Assembly: GCA_947476065.1 (NCBI GenBank)
Contig: CANJPG010000022.1
Coordinates: 1 to 44,601 of the forward strand
Direction: 5' to 3'
DNA from: Fidelibacterota bacterium
Lineage (GTDB): Bacteria > Pseudomonadota > Alphaproteobacteria > Rhodospirillales > Rhodospirillaceae
DNA: 44,601 nucleotides
Part shown: positions 26,256-35,040 of the stretch, piece after piece
Layout of the letters: each line of letters opens with the position of its first letter
How positions within the stretch are numbered: position 1 is the stretch's first letter
The notes under the pieces: model-generated
Databases searched by the model: none
Told to the model about the DNA's origin: nothing
The model's input: the letters and a program-made list of their open reading frames with translations, nothing else
Position numbers and translations under genes: made by a program

Positions 26256-27653
26256 GTGAAAGCGCTGAATCCGATCGTCATTGCCGGCCACGAAGTGCTG
26301 CCCATTGTTGAGGGCGGCAAAGGCGTTGCTGTTTCCAACGGCCTTTCGTCGGGCTCCTGGGCCGCAGCCGGCGGCATCGGCACCTTCTCGGGCGTCAACG
26401 CCGACTCCTACGACGTCAGCGGACGTCCGATCCCGCAGATCTATCACGGCCGGACGCGCCACGATCGTCACGAAGAACTGGTGAAGTACGCCATCAACGG
26501 CGGCATCGAACAGGCGCGCATCGCCCACGAGACCCGCGGCAACAACGGCCGCCTGCACATTAACATTCTATGGGAAATGGGCGGCGCCGAGCGTGTGCTC
26601 GAAGGCGTGATGGATAAATGCAAAGGCATCATCCAGGGCGTCACCTGCGGCGCCGGCATGCCTTACCGCCTGGCCGAGATCGCGGCCCACTATAACATCC
26701 ACTACTACCCGATCATTTCCTCGGGCCGCGCCTTCCGCGCGCTGTGGAAACGCGCCTATCACAAGTTCGCCGAGCTTTTGGGCGGCGTGGTCTATGAAGA
26801 TCCGTGGCTGGCCGGCGGGCACAATGGCCTGTCCAACTCCGAAGATCCGCGCAAGCCGGAAGATCCCTATCCGCGCGTCGTCGCCCTGCGTCAGGTGATG
26901 AACGAAGCCGGGCTCACCAACACCCCGATCATCATGGCCGGCGGCGTGTGGTGGTTGTCGGAGTGGGAACATTGGCTGGACAATCCCGAGGTCGGCCCCG
27001 TGGCCTTCCAGTTCGGCACGCGTCCGCTGCTGACCAAGGAAAGTCCGATCTCCCAAGACTGGAAAAAGCGCCTGGTCGATCTACAGCCCGGTGACGTGTG
27101 CCTGCAGCGCTTCAGCCCGACGGGGTTCTACTCGTCGGCCGTACACAACGATTTCCTGCGCAACCTCGAGCACCGCAGCGAACGCCAGGTTCCGTTCTCG
27201 CCCGATCCCGTCGGCGCGCACGAAATGGCGCTGAACATCGGCGCCCGCAAGAAAGAAGTCTTCGTCACCGCAGCCGACAAGTTCCGCGCCCAGACCTGGA
27301 TGGAACACGGCTTCACCGAGTGCATGAAAACGCCGGACTCGACGCTGATTTTTGTCACCCCCGAGGAAGCCGAAACCATCCGTGCAGACCAAATTGCCTG
27401 CATGGGCTGCCTGTCGGCCTGCGCCTTTTCCAACTGGTCGCAGAACGAAGAAGGCTCGACCGGCCGCAAGGCCGACCCGCGCAGCTTCTGCATCCAAAAA
27501 ACCCTGCAGAATATCGCCCACGACGGCAGCATCGAGACTGAACTGATGTTCGCCGGGCACAACGCTTACCGCTTCAGCCAGGACCCCTGGTACAAAAACG
27601 GCTTTGTGCCCACCGTGAAGCAACTGGTTGAGCGCATCACGACCGGTTGGTAA
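26256..27653 (+). CDS. Nitronate monooxygenase-like flavoprotein with four-cysteine C-terminal motif
   Basis: An FMN-dependent TIM-barrel protein of the nitronate monooxygenase/enoyl reductase group. Visible are GLSSGSWAAAGGIGTFSG near the N-terminus, DPWLAGGHNGLS (the GGH element) and IIMAGGVWW. At 465 residues it is about 100 longer than classical members. The extra C-terminal part carries Cys382, Cys385, Cys389 and Cys412 (C-x2-C-x3-C-x22-C), a spacing that suggests an iron-sulfur cluster; that is inference. The GTG start has AAGG upstream. The class V PLP gene begins 3 bases after the stop, so the two are co-transcribed. The true substrate is unknown. Confidence 0.82.
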   Translation: MKALNPIVIAGHEVLPIVEGGKGVAVSNGLSSGSWAAAGGIGTFSGVNADSYDVSGRPIPQIYHGRTRHDRHEELVKYAINGGIEQARIAHETRGNNGRLHINILWEMGGAERVLEGVMDKCKGIIQGVTCGAGMPYRLAEIAAHYNIHYYPIISSGRAFRALWKRAYHKFAELLGGVVYEDPWLAGGHNGLSNSEDPRKPEDPYPRVVALRQVMNEAGLTNTPIIMAGGVWWLSEWEHWLDNPEVGPVAFQFGTRPLLTKESPISQDWKKRLVDLQPGDVCLQRFSPTGFYSSAVHNDFLRNLEHRSERQVPFSPDPVGAHEMALNIGARKKEVFVTAADKFRAQTWMEHGFTECMKTPDSTLIFVTPEEAETIRADQIACMGCLSACAFSNWSQNEEGSTGRKADPRSFCIQKTLQNIAHDGSIETELMFAGHNAYRFSQDPWYKNGFVPTVKQLVERITTGW

Positions 27654-27656
27654 TCC

Positions 27657-28829
27657 ATGACGCAGTTCGGCCGCGCGCTGCGTCCGCTCTGGGGTCTGGC
27701 CTCCGACGCTGCCTTTCTCAATCACGGCTCCTTTGGCGCCTGTCCGCTTGAGGTCTTGAAAGCACAAGACTCCCTGCGCGCGCGCATGGAGTCCCACCTC
27801 GACTCCTTCTTCTTCGGCGAGATCATGCCGCAGACGGGACGCGTGTCGATGCTGCGCGCCGCGGCCGCCGAGATGACCGCCTTCATCAATGTGCCGGCGG
27901 ACAATTTCGCCTTTGTCGAGAACGCCAGCAGCGGCATTCAGGCGGTGATGCGGTCTCTTGCCTTCGCGCCCGGCGATCAGATCCTGGTCACCGATCACAC
28001 GTACAACGCCATGCGCTTGATGGTTGATACGAAGTGCGCCGAGACCGGCGCAAGCGTTGTCGTCGTCAAAATCCCACTTCCCGCAACGGGCGACGAGATT
28101 GTCGCGCGCTTTGCTGCCGCCATCACGCCGGCGGTAAAGTTCGCCATCGTCGATCACATCACCTCGCCGACGGCACTCTTGATGCCGGTCGAACGCATCA
28201 TCCCGCTCCTGAAAATCAACGGAACACGCGCGCTGATCGACGGCGCCCATGCGGTAGGTCAACTGGCGCTTGATGTCACCGCCCTCGGCGCCGACTGGTA
28301 TGTGTCCAACTTCCACAAATGGCTGTTCGCCCCCAAGGGCAGTGCATTTCTATATGCTTCAGCCGAGGTCGCGCCGTTCACACAGCCCAACCTCATCAGC
28401 CATTTCGTCGCCATGGGTTTTCCGCGCTCCTTTGAGTATGTCGGCACGCGCGACAATACCGCCTGGCTGGCGACACCGGCGGCGTTGAAATTCTTCCAGC
28501 GGCTGGGCCCCGCGTCAGTGCGCGATTATCAGCGCCAGCTTATCGCCCTCGCCAGCGCGTTGCTGGTGGCCTTGGGCGCCGTGCCCGTCAGCGGCCTTGA
28601 GATGTGCGCGGCCATGCGCGCCTTCATCCTGCCGCAGGCGCGTGCAGCAAAACCTGAGGATGCCGAGCAAGTCCTGCGCTCGCTCTGGGAGCAAGCGCGT
28701 ATCCAAACCCGGCCCTTGGTGTTCGGCGACAAACTGATCCTGCGCCTCTCGGCCCAGGTCTATGTCGACGAACATGACATCAGCCGTCTCGCCGACGCCT
28801 TGAACCGCCTCGGCTGGCCGGGACGTTAG
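27657..28829 (+). CDS. Class V aminotransferase-fold PLP enzyme (isopenicillin-N-epimerase-like)
   Basis: A 390-residue PLP enzyme of fold type I. Lys221, in SNFHKWLFAPKGSAFLY, should form the Schiff base, and the aspartate in LIDGAHAVGQL should bind the pyridine nitrogen. FLNHGSFGACP at the N-terminus and FEYVGTRDNTAWLATPAALKFF near the middle are typical of the CefD-like isopenicillin-N-epimerase group, whose members often act on unrelated substrates. It follows the flavoprotein gene by 3 bases. Its TAG stop overlaps the TAA stop of the opposite-strand GNAT gene. Confidence 0.85.
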   Translation: MTQFGRALRPLWGLASDAAFLNHGSFGACPLEVLKAQDSLRARMESHLDSFFFGEIMPQTGRVSMLRAAAAEMTAFINVPADNFAFVENASSGIQAVMRSLAFAPGDQILVTDHTYNAMRLMVDTKCAETGASVVVVKIPLPATGDEIVARFAAAITPAVKFAIVDHITSPTALLMPVERIIPLLKINGTRALIDGAHAVGQLALDVTALGADWYVSNFHKWLFAPKGSAFLYASAEVAPFTQPNLISHFVAMGFPRSFEYVGTRDNTAWLATPAALKFFQRLGPASVRDYQRQLIALASALLVALGAVPVSGLEMCAAMRAFILPQARAAKPEDAEQVLRSLWEQARIQTRPLVFGDKLILRLSAQVYVDEHDISRLADALNRLGWPGR

Positions 28830-29413
28830 GCTTTTTTGAGCGCTTTGATCTTGCTGTATTCCTGATCCAGAATTCCGTAGATCAGCGTGCTCCACCATTT
28901 GCCGCGGGCGTAGTGGATATCGCGCAAAAGGCCCTCGCGCGCCATGCCCAGCTTTTGCATGATGCGGATCGAGCCTTTGTTGTCGGGGCTGCACTGGGCG
29001 GCGACGCGGTGCAGCTTGAAGTGCTGGAAGGCCGCGTCCAACAGGGCGTTGCCAAGCTCGAAGCCATACCCTTGCGTCCAGAACTTCGACGCCACACCGA
29101 AACCGATCTCGCCCTGGCGTTCGGCGGGATTGATGATCTTGAGCACGCCTTCGCCGATGACCTCGCCGGTGTCGCGGCGCGCGGCGGCGAGGAAGTACAT
29201 GGTGCGCGGCGTGATGGCCTGATCGTTCACCACCCACTGCATCAGCGTGTCGATTTGTTCAGACGTCGGCGCCTCGGCGCGCTGGTACTGCCAATAGGCC
29301 GCGTCCTGGACATAGGCCGACACCGCGGCGGCATCGGCCGCGGTGTAGTCGCGGATGATCAGGCGGCGTGTGGTGAGCGGAAGCGGAAGAGTGGTGAGAA
29401 CCGGCGCTGACAT
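28826..29413 (-). CDS. GNAT-family N-acetyltransferase (RimJ/RimL type)
   Basis: A 195-residue acetyltransferase of the RimJ/RimL-like subgroup: LTTRRLIIRDYTAADAAAV at the N-terminus, GEIGFGVASKFWTQGYGFEL at the acetyl-CoA site, and VAAQCSPDNKGSIRIMQKLGM, the usual DNxxSxxxxxKxG element. The substrate is unknown. It begins 27 bases after the panD stop on the same strand and is probably co-transcribed with it. The 3' end overlaps the PLP gene by 4 bases. Confidence 0.85.
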   Translation of the reverse strand: MSAPVLTTLPLPLTTRRLIIRDYTAADAAAVSAYVQDAAYWQYQRAEAPTSEQIDTLMQWVVNDQAITPRTMYFLAAARRDTGEVIGEGVLKIINPAERQGEIGFGVASKFWTQGYGFELGNALLDAAFQHFKLHRVAAQCSPDNKGSIRIMQKLGMAREGLLRDIHYARGKWWSTLIYGILDQEYSKIKALKKA

Positions 29414-29440
29414 GGCCGGAATCGTAACATGCAGCGCGCG

Positions 29441-29980
29441 TTATCTCGCCAAAAACTTGGAGACGAAATCAGCAATATCGCCGTCCGACAGGCCCTTGGC
29501 CTTGAGCTCGGCGCGGATCGCGCGCACGTCGACGTTGGCATAGTTGTGGGCCGTGGCCGGGCGGCCGGCATTGGTATCGACAATGCGGAAATCGAAGGCG
29601 CGGGTCTCGCTCTCGAACACTTCGTAATAGAGCTGCTGATCGATTTCGTTCTTGGGCGTGAAGGTCAGGATGCGCGGCTTCAAGGCGTAAAGCTCGGTTG
29701 GCTCCACTTCGCCGGCCGAGGCGATGATCAGCTCGTCGCCCACTTGGCAGGTACGGGCGGCAGCGCCATTCAGCACGCAGCAGCGCGAACCGGGCTCGCC
29801 GTAGATGATGTAGGTCGACAGGCGGGCGCCGGAGTTCTTGTTCCAGATATCCACAAACTCGGTCGGGTAAAGGCCGGCTGCCGCGCAGTGGTCGGGATCC
29901 AGGGTGATGGAGCCGTGGTAGTGCAGGTCGGCCCCGGTGACCCTGAGGCCATGCAGCTTTGCCCGGATGACTTTGACCAC
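29441..29980 (-). CDS. panD: Aspartate 1-decarboxylase with long C-terminal extension
   Basis: PanD makes beta-alanine for pantothenate and coenzyme A. The N-terminal core fits: KLHGLRVTGADLHYHGS with the self-cleavage pair Gly23-Ser24 that forms the pyruvoyl group, then VDIWNKNSGARLSTYII, GSRCCVLNGAAAR and VGDELIIAS. The usual protein ends near residue 120-130; this one continues to 179 with about 60 extra residues ending LSDGDIADFVSKFLAR. The GTG start has AGAGG about 8 bases upstream. The extension is in frame with no sign of a second start. Confidence 0.87.
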   Translation of the reverse strand: MVKVIRAKLHGLRVTGADLHYHGSITLDPDHCAAAGLYPTEFVDIWNKNSGARLSTYIIYGEPGSRCCVLNGAAARTCQVGDELIIASAGEVEPTELYALKPRILTFTPKNEIDQQLYYEVFESETRAFDFRIVDTNAGRPATAHNYANVDVRAIRAELKAKGLSDGDIADFVSKFLAR

Positions 29981-30147
29981 GCCTAACCTCTTGGAATTGC
30001 GCGGGGCCCGTCAAATGGAGACGCCGCATTAAAACGCGCGCCACCATACTGATTTTGCCATCAAAAGAAAGCCGGATTGGGTATCTGCTTGGGGTGCCTT
30101 GCGGTTCCGAAAGGCCGGTCGTAAAGTGCCGGCGAGGGGAACATTAG

Positions 30148-30639
30148 ATGAACATCTCCAGCCCGCCCTTTGTCGCCACCACCCGCTCCCGCCGCGCCGC
30201 CCAGGTGCGGGCGGCCCCGGCCGTGGTCACCGCCGCCGTTACCCGGGGCGTTGCCCGCTGGTTCGAGGACACCGGCTTTGCCAGCCTGACCGAGTTCAAA
30301 TTGGGCAATGGCCGGCGCGCCGATGTGGTCGGCCTCAACGCCAAGGGCACCATCCTGATGGTCGAGGTCAAAAGCACGCCCGAGGACTTCCGCGGCGACG
30401 CCAAGTGGCTGGAATATGTGCCCTATTGCGACGGCTTTTCCTTTGCCGTGCCGCCGCATTTCCCCTGGCAGATCTTACCCGCCACCTGCGGAGTGGTGAT
30501 CGCCGACGCCCATTCGGCGGCGGTCGTGCGCGAGGCCCCGCGCCATCCGCTGCACGCTTCAAGGCGCAAGGCGCTCACGCTGCGCTTTGCCCTGGCGGCG
30601 GGCCAGCGGCTGGGCTCGATCGTCGATCCCAGATTCTAA
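30148..30639 (+). CDS. mmcB: MmcB-family DNA repair protein
   Basis: A 163-residue protein of the alphaproteobacterial MmcB family (COG5321). The region FTEFKLG-like (here LTEFKLGNGRRADVVGLN) followed by ILMVEVKSTPEDFRGDAKW has the E...D...ExK pattern of the PD-(D/E)XK nuclease superfamily. In Caulobacter, mmcB is induced by DNA damage and acts in mitomycin resistance and with the ImuAB-DnaE2 mutasome; transfer of that role here is inference. AGGGGAA lies about 7 bases before the ATG. No SOS box was recognised upstream. Confidence 0.87.
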   Translation: MNISSPPFVATTRSRRAAQVRAAPAVVTAAVTRGVARWFEDTGFASLTEFKLGNGRRADVVGLNAKGTILMVEVKSTPEDFRGDAKWLEYVPYCDGFSFAVPPHFPWQILPATCGVVIADAHSAAVVREAPRHPLHASRRKALTLRFALAAGQRLGSIVDPRF

Positions 30640-30648
30640 AAAGTTATT

Positions 30649-31026
30649 TTAGCCGCAGTAGAGGCCGATGATCCGGCTATAGCGGTCAAGCTCGACGTTC
30701 AGGCGCGCCGGGCTTTGTTCCATGCTGACGCGGGCGCCGAAAGGGATGACGCGGTAAGGCGCCGTCAGGCGTTCTTCGCGCAGATATTGTCCCTCTTCGG
30801 GTGCTTGCTTGCCGCGCGACACAAATTTCATGCCCAGCGCCGGGACGTAAACGTGGCCGCGGCAGGCTACCAACATCTCCGGCAAAACCGGCTGGCGAAT
30901 CTGCGGCGGGCCTTCGGGGAAGATCTTACCGGTGAATTCGAAGTCGGGAAATTTCTTGCCGTTGTGCTCGCAGGCGGCAAGGCCCAGCAGCAGCGCTCCA
31001 CCCAGGAGGATTCGCAGAATTCGCAT
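30649..31026 (-). CDS. Small lipoprotein with I78-inhibitor-like C-terminus
   Basis: The 125-residue product begins with a lipoprotein signal, MRILRILLGGALLLGLAAC, cut before the cysteine of LAAC. The C-terminus, RVSMEQSPARLNVELD followed by RIIGLYCG, resembles peptidase inhibitor family I78, in which an R/S-P-x-RLN-x-E-x-D motif precedes the final CG. The start at 31026 is preferred because it puts the signal at the N-terminus and has GGGGG upstream; 31062 is a longer alternative. It lies 37 bases after hldE on the same strand. Protease inhibition is only suggested by family. Confidence 0.72.
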   Translation of the reverse strand: MRILRILLGGALLLGLAACEHNGKKFPDFEFTGKIFPEGPPQIRQPVLPEMLVACRGHVYVPALGMKFVSRGKQAPEEGQYLREERLTAPYRVIPFGARVSMEQSPARLNVELDRYSRIIGLYCG

Positions 31027-31063
31027 CGTGTCGCCCCCAGCCCCAGCCAACTGTATCTTCAAT

Positions 31064-32554
31064 TTATTTCTTCTGCGCCGTCTTCATGGCCGCAATGGTC
31101 GCCGTGGTTGAGTGCGAGGCCACCAGATCGGCCAGCACGACCCTGCCGCCATAGCCTTCGACCAGCGCAGCACCCACGACCTGCGTCTTGGCATAATCGG
31201 CGCCCTTGACCAGCACGTCGGGCCTGAGCGCTTCAATCAATGCCAAGGGCGTATCTTCGCCGAAAATCACCACAAGGTCGACAGGCGACAGCGACGCCAT
31301 CACGGCAGCCCGTGCGGACTCATTTTGCACCGGGCGATCTTCGCCCTTGAGACGTTTGACCGAGGCGTCGCTGTTAAGGCCGACCACAAGCCGGTCGCAG
31401 GCGGCACGGGCCTGGCGCAGCAGCGACACATGGCCGGGATGCAGCAAATCGAAGCAGCCGTTGGTGAACCCAACCTTAAGCCCCTGGCGGCGCCATTCCA
31501 TGACACGCACCAAAGCCTGGGAGCGGTCGGCGAGTTTTTGGTCTGCGCCGGCGATGGTGGTCTGACGCAAGGCGGCGACGATATCGGCGGGCGTGGCGAC
31601 AGCCGTGCCGTGGCGGCCCACCACGATGCCGGCGGCAACATTGGCCAGGCGCGCGGCTGACGAGGGCGTCGCACCGCAGGCCAGCGCCAGCGTAAGCGTG
31701 GCGACAACCGTGTCGCCGGCGCCGGTGACGTCGGCGACTTCGCGGGTCTCGGCGGGCAGATGGTGGGCGCCGTCGGTGGACAGCAGCGTCATGCCTTCGC
31801 CCGAGCGGGTCACCAGCACGGCCGCAACGCCAACCTCCTGGCGCAGTTTTTCAGCGGCGGCGACAATGGCCTCGTGTGTATCGACCGGCAGGTTGACTGC
31901 TTCGGCCAATTCGGCGCGGTTCGGCGTGATGATGGTGGCGCCACGATAACGGGCGTAGTCGGTGCCTTTGGGATCGACAACCACTGGCTTGCCGGCATTG
32001 CGCGCCGCGGTGATGACGACTTGCGCGAAGGCGCCGCTGAGCACGCCCTTGCCGTAGTCCGACAGAATGACTGCGTCGACTTCCGAAATTTCAGCGGCGA
32101 TGGCGCGCGACAGATCGGCGACGCCTTCGGGCGACAAGGTGGTAATGGTCTCGCGGTCGGCACGCAGCAGGTGATGGCCATCGATGCTGAAGAAGCGGCT
32201 TTTGACTGTGGTTTCGCGTTGGCGCGATACGCGCACATAAGGTTCAACGCCGGCGAGCTTGGCCAGCATATTGGTGACTTCGCGGCCCGCGCGGTCATCG
32301 CCGATCGCGGTGACAAAAGCGCAGCGCGCGCCGAGAGCGGCCAGGTTGCGCACGACGTTGCCCGCGCCACCCAGTTCGCTGCTCTCGCGCAGGATGCGCA
32401 CGACGGGCACGGGTGCTTCCGGTGAGATGCGTTTGACGTCGCCGTAAATCGAGCGGTCGACCATGACGTCGCCCACGCACAGCATGCGCCGGCCGGCGAA
32501 ACCCGCCAGCAGCGCTGCGAATCCAGACAGTTCGTCGGAATCGGTTGAGGTCAT
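31064..32554 (-). CDS. hldE: Bifunctional heptose-7-phosphate kinase / heptose-1-phosphate adenylyltransferase
   Basis: HldE carries out two steps of ADP-heptose synthesis for the LPS inner core. The 496-residue protein has an N-terminal ribokinase-like domain (about 1-335: VGDVMVDRSIYGDVKRISPEAPVPV; DVTGAGDTVVATL with the catalytic aspartate) and a C-terminal nucleotidyltransferase domain (GFTNGCFDLLHPGHVSLLRQ; LKGEDRPVQNE). Both are intact. It lies 21 bases downstream of the UDP-glucuronate decarboxylase gene on the same strand, forming an envelope-sugar unit. Confidence 0.95.
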   Translation of the reverse strand: MTSTDSDELSGFAALLAGFAGRRMLCVGDVMVDRSIYGDVKRISPEAPVPVVRILRESSELGGAGNVVRNLAALGARCAFVTAIGDDRAGREVTNMLAKLAGVEPYVRVSRQRETTVKSRFFSIDGHHLLRADRETITTLSPEGVADLSRAIAAEISEVDAVILSDYGKGVLSGAFAQVVITAARNAGKPVVVDPKGTDYARYRGATIITPNRAELAEAVNLPVDTHEAIVAAAEKLRQEVGVAAVLVTRSGEGMTLLSTDGAHHLPAETREVADVTGAGDTVVATLTLALACGATPSSAARLANVAAGIVVGRHGTAVATPADIVAALRQTTIAGADQKLADRSQALVRVMEWRRQGLKVGFTNGCFDLLHPGHVSLLRQARAACDRLVVGLNSDASVKRLKGEDRPVQNESARAAVMASLSPVDLVVIFGEDTPLALIEALRPDVLVKGADYAKTQVVGAALVEGYGGRVVLADLVASHSTTATIAAMKTAQKK

Positions 32555-32575
32555 GGCTGTATCTTAGCGTACATC

Positions 32576-33514
32576 TCAGGCTTTCAGCAGCGCGCGGAAA
32601 TAGGCGATGGTCTGCGACAGACCATCATCCAGCGCGGTTTTCGGCTCCCACTTCAATGTCTCGCGGGCCTGGCTGATGTCGGGTTTGCGGCGCGTGGGGT
32701 CGTCCTGCGGCAGCGGTTTGTGGATGATCTTGGAAGACGACTTGGCCAGGGTGATGACCCGCTCGGCCAGTTGCAGGATGGTGCTTTCCACCGGATTGCC
32801 GAGGTTGACCGGGCCGGTGACGGCGTCGGGCGCATCCATCAGACGGATCAAACCCTCCACCAGGTCATCGACGTAGCAGAAGGAGCGCGTCTGGTCGCCT
32901 TTGCCGTAGATCGTGATGTCATGGCCCTGCAGGGCCTGGACGATGAAGTTCGACACCACGCGACCGTCGTTGGGCAGCATGCGCGGGCCGTAGGTGTTGA
33001 AAATGCGCGCCACACGAATGCGGGTGCGGTGCTGGCGGAAGTAGTCGAAGAACAGCGTTTCGGCGCAGCGCTTGCCTTCGTCGTAACAGGCGCGAGGGCC
33101 AATGGGATTGACGTTGCCCCAGTAGCTTTCGACCTGGGGGTGGATGGCCGGGTCGCCGTAGACTTCCGAGGTCGAGGCCTGAAGAATCTTGGCGCGGGTG
33201 CGCTTGGCCAAGCCCAGCATGTTGATGGCGCCGTGCACGGAGGTCTTGGTGGTCTGCACCGGATCGAACTGGTAATGCACCGGCGAGGCCGGGCAAGCCA
33301 GATTGTAGATTTCGTCGGTCTCTACATATAAGGGAAAGGTCACGTCGTGGCGCATCAGCTCGAAGCCCGGGCTGGCCAGCAAGGGGGCCACGTTCTGGCG
33401 GCGGCCGGTGAAGAAGTTATCGACACAGAGAATTTCGTGCTTTTCAGCCAGAAGCCGCGCGCACAGGTGAGAGCCGATGAAGCCGGCGCCTCCGGTCACG
33501 ATGATACGTTTCAC
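32576..33514 (-). CDS. uxs: UDP-glucuronate decarboxylase (UDP-xylose synthase)
   Basis: A short-chain dehydrogenase-type sugar nucleotide enzyme. The NAD site is [12 protein letters not shown] and the catalytic Tyr-x3-Lys is in [42 protein letters not shown] and [19 protein letters not shown] are characteristic of the UXS branch, which converts UDP-glucuronate to UDP-xylose. Length (312) is normal. The GTG start is supported by GAGGG 6 bases upstream. It probably supplies a sugar for LPS or exopolysaccharide and heads the minus-strand unit with hldE. Confidence 0.9.
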   Translation of the reverse strand: MKRIIVTGGAGFIGSHLCARLLAEKHEILCVDNFFTGRRQNVAPLLASPGFELMRHDVTFPLYVETDEIYNLACPASPVHYQFDPVQTTKTSVHGAINMLGLAKRTRAKILQASTSEVYGDPAIHPQVESYWGNVNPIGPRACYDEGKRCAETLFFDYFRQHRTRIRVARIFNTYGPRMLPNDGRVVSNFIVQALQGHDITIYGKGDQTRSFCYVDDLVEGLIRLMDAPDAVTGPVNLGNPVESTILQLAERVITLAKSSSKIIHKPLPQDDPTRRKPDISQARETLKWEPKTALDDGLSQTIAYFRALLKA

Positions 33515-33813
33515 TAAAGTCCCTCGCGCTGGTGTTTGGCCCGCCCGGGGGCGGTGGAATATGCGTTGGAATCGGAGGCGCTGCTTACCACGTCTTGGCC
33601 GGCCGGTGAGCAGCGTGGCGGGCCAAAAATGTTGACCCGTTACATTCGCGGGTCTTTACCTCTCGGCCGCCGGAATTAGAATATTTATTAATCTTTTCCA
33701 AATGGTTACCGTGCACCATGAGACGGCGGCGAAATATACTATAGTGCGCGGAGTCTCGCGGGCTGTGGGGTCTCGCCCTACGCGGAACCCGCAAAGGTTG
33801 TGTAGCTAAGAGC
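33515..33813. other. Divergent intergenic region between uxs and the EAL-like gene
   Basis: 299 bases without a convincing gene. A 6-base-pair stem (GACCCG/CGGGTC, 33634-33654) lies in the middle. An AT-rich stretch follows (33677-33700) with a possible plus-strand promoter, TTTACC (33655-33660) and TAGAAT (33677-33682) at 16-base spacing. A TATACT element lies at 33735-33740 without a matching -35 box. These signals are weak. Confidence 0.35.
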
Positions 33814-35031
33814 ATGTATAATCAAGGCGCTAAGGGCTATCAGGAGACGTTGCTGGTCGACACGCTCGACCGCATGCGGCGTAATCCTGAAGGACGCAAG
33901 GTGGTCCATCTCCACCTCGCGCAGCTATTGCCGCCAAATCGTACGACCGTGCGCATCAAGATCGTCACGCGCATGTTCCGCACCTTGGAAAGTGGCCGCC
34001 AGGCGCAGCTGTTCAGCCTGACCAACGACGATCTGGTGCTGATCATCAGCGGCGGCGCCCAGCGCGACGTCAACAACATCCTCCACCGCATCCGCAAGCT
34101 GTTCGAAGGCGATCCGCTAACCATGGACGACGAGAACGGCGGCGACAAATTCGCCACCTGGTACGACCTGTCGCTGGACGCCGCCATGGCCATCCATGCC
34201 GCGCAGCAGATGCGCCAGGAATCCCAGACCGCGCCGCCCAAGACCGCCGCCGCGCAAATGCCCGCGCTGACGCCGGCAGCGCTGGACGAGGTGCAGAAAA
34301 AAATCGCCTTCGCCAATGTCGCGCCTTTTGTGCGCGACCAGGTGGCCTTGCGCATCAACGCCGCTACCAAAGAGGCCGCTATCGAGTTTTATGAGTTCTT
34401 CCTTTCGGTCCAGGATCTGCAGCGGGCGGTGGCACCGAACCTCAACCTGCTGGCCGACCGCTGGCTGTTTCAGGACTTAAGCCGCACGATGGATTTGCGC
34501 ATGCTGGAGACCGTGGTGCGCGCGCCGCAGATCCGCGGCACGCCCTGCATCAGCCTCAACCTCAATCTCGAAACCGTGCTGACGCCGACCTTCGGCACCT
34601 TCATCAACCAGATCGAGAAGGGCCAGAAGGTGATCGTCGAGGTCACGGCCATGGATCTGCTGACCAACTACAACATGTACCTGGACGTGCGTAACGTGCT
34701 GGCCAGCATGGGCCACGCCATCCTGATCGACGGCCTCAGCACCACGACGCTCTTGATGCTGGACGTCGCCGGCATGAAGCCCGACTACGCCAAGATCATC
34801 TGGGCGCCGGAACTGCTCGAAATGATGGACCCCGGCGGCACGCGCAACGCCACCCACATGGTGCAGGAGATCGGCGCCGACCGCATCATTCTCTCGCGCT
34901 GCGATTCACCGAAGGCCCTCGCGTGGGGGCTGAAGTCCGGCATTGCGCTGTTCCAGGGCCACTTCCTGGATTCCTTCAACAAAGCCCGCAAGGCACCGGC
35001 CAATGCCGCGCCTGTGCGTCGCGCGGTGTAA
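33814..35031 (+). CDS. Protein with degenerate GGDEF-like and EAL-like domains (paralogue A)
   Basis: The 405-residue protein has an N-terminal region (about 10-110) with LFSLTNDDLVLIISGG where a GGDEF domain would carry its motif. After a linker, the C-terminal half (about 165-390) follows EAL architecture: an EFYEFFLSV segment in place of EAL, ISLNLNLETVL, VIVEVTAMDLL, ILIDGLSTTT in place of DDFG, and a closing GIALFQGHFLDSF like the QGY segment. The DD pair, the lysine-containing KxD and the late AEGVE glutamate are absent, so phosphodiesterase activity is unlikely. No signal peptide or membrane helix is seen. A paralogue follows 9 bases later. Function unknown; a nucleotide- or protein-binding role is inference. 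Confidence 0.72.
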   Translation: MYNQGAKGYQETLLVDTLDRMRRNPEGRKVVHLHLAQLLPPNRTTVRIKIVTRMFRTLESGRQAQLFSLTNDDLVLIISGGAQRDVNNILHRIRKLFEGDPLTMDDENGGDKFATWYDLSLDAAMAIHAAQQMRQESQTAPPKTAAAQMPALTPAALDEVQKKIAFANVAPFVRDQVALRINAATKEAAIEFYEFFLSVQDLQRAVAPNLNLLADRWLFQDLSRTMDLRMLETVVRAPQIRGTPCISLNLNLETVLTPTFGTFINQIEKGQKVIVEVTAMDLLTNYNMYLDVRNVLASMGHAILIDGLSTTTLLMLDVAGMKPDYAKIIWAPELLEMMDPGGTRNATHMVQEIGADRIILSRCDSPKALAWGLKSGIALFQGHFLDSFNKARKAPANAAPVRRAV

Positions 35032-35040
35032 GAGCGGGCC

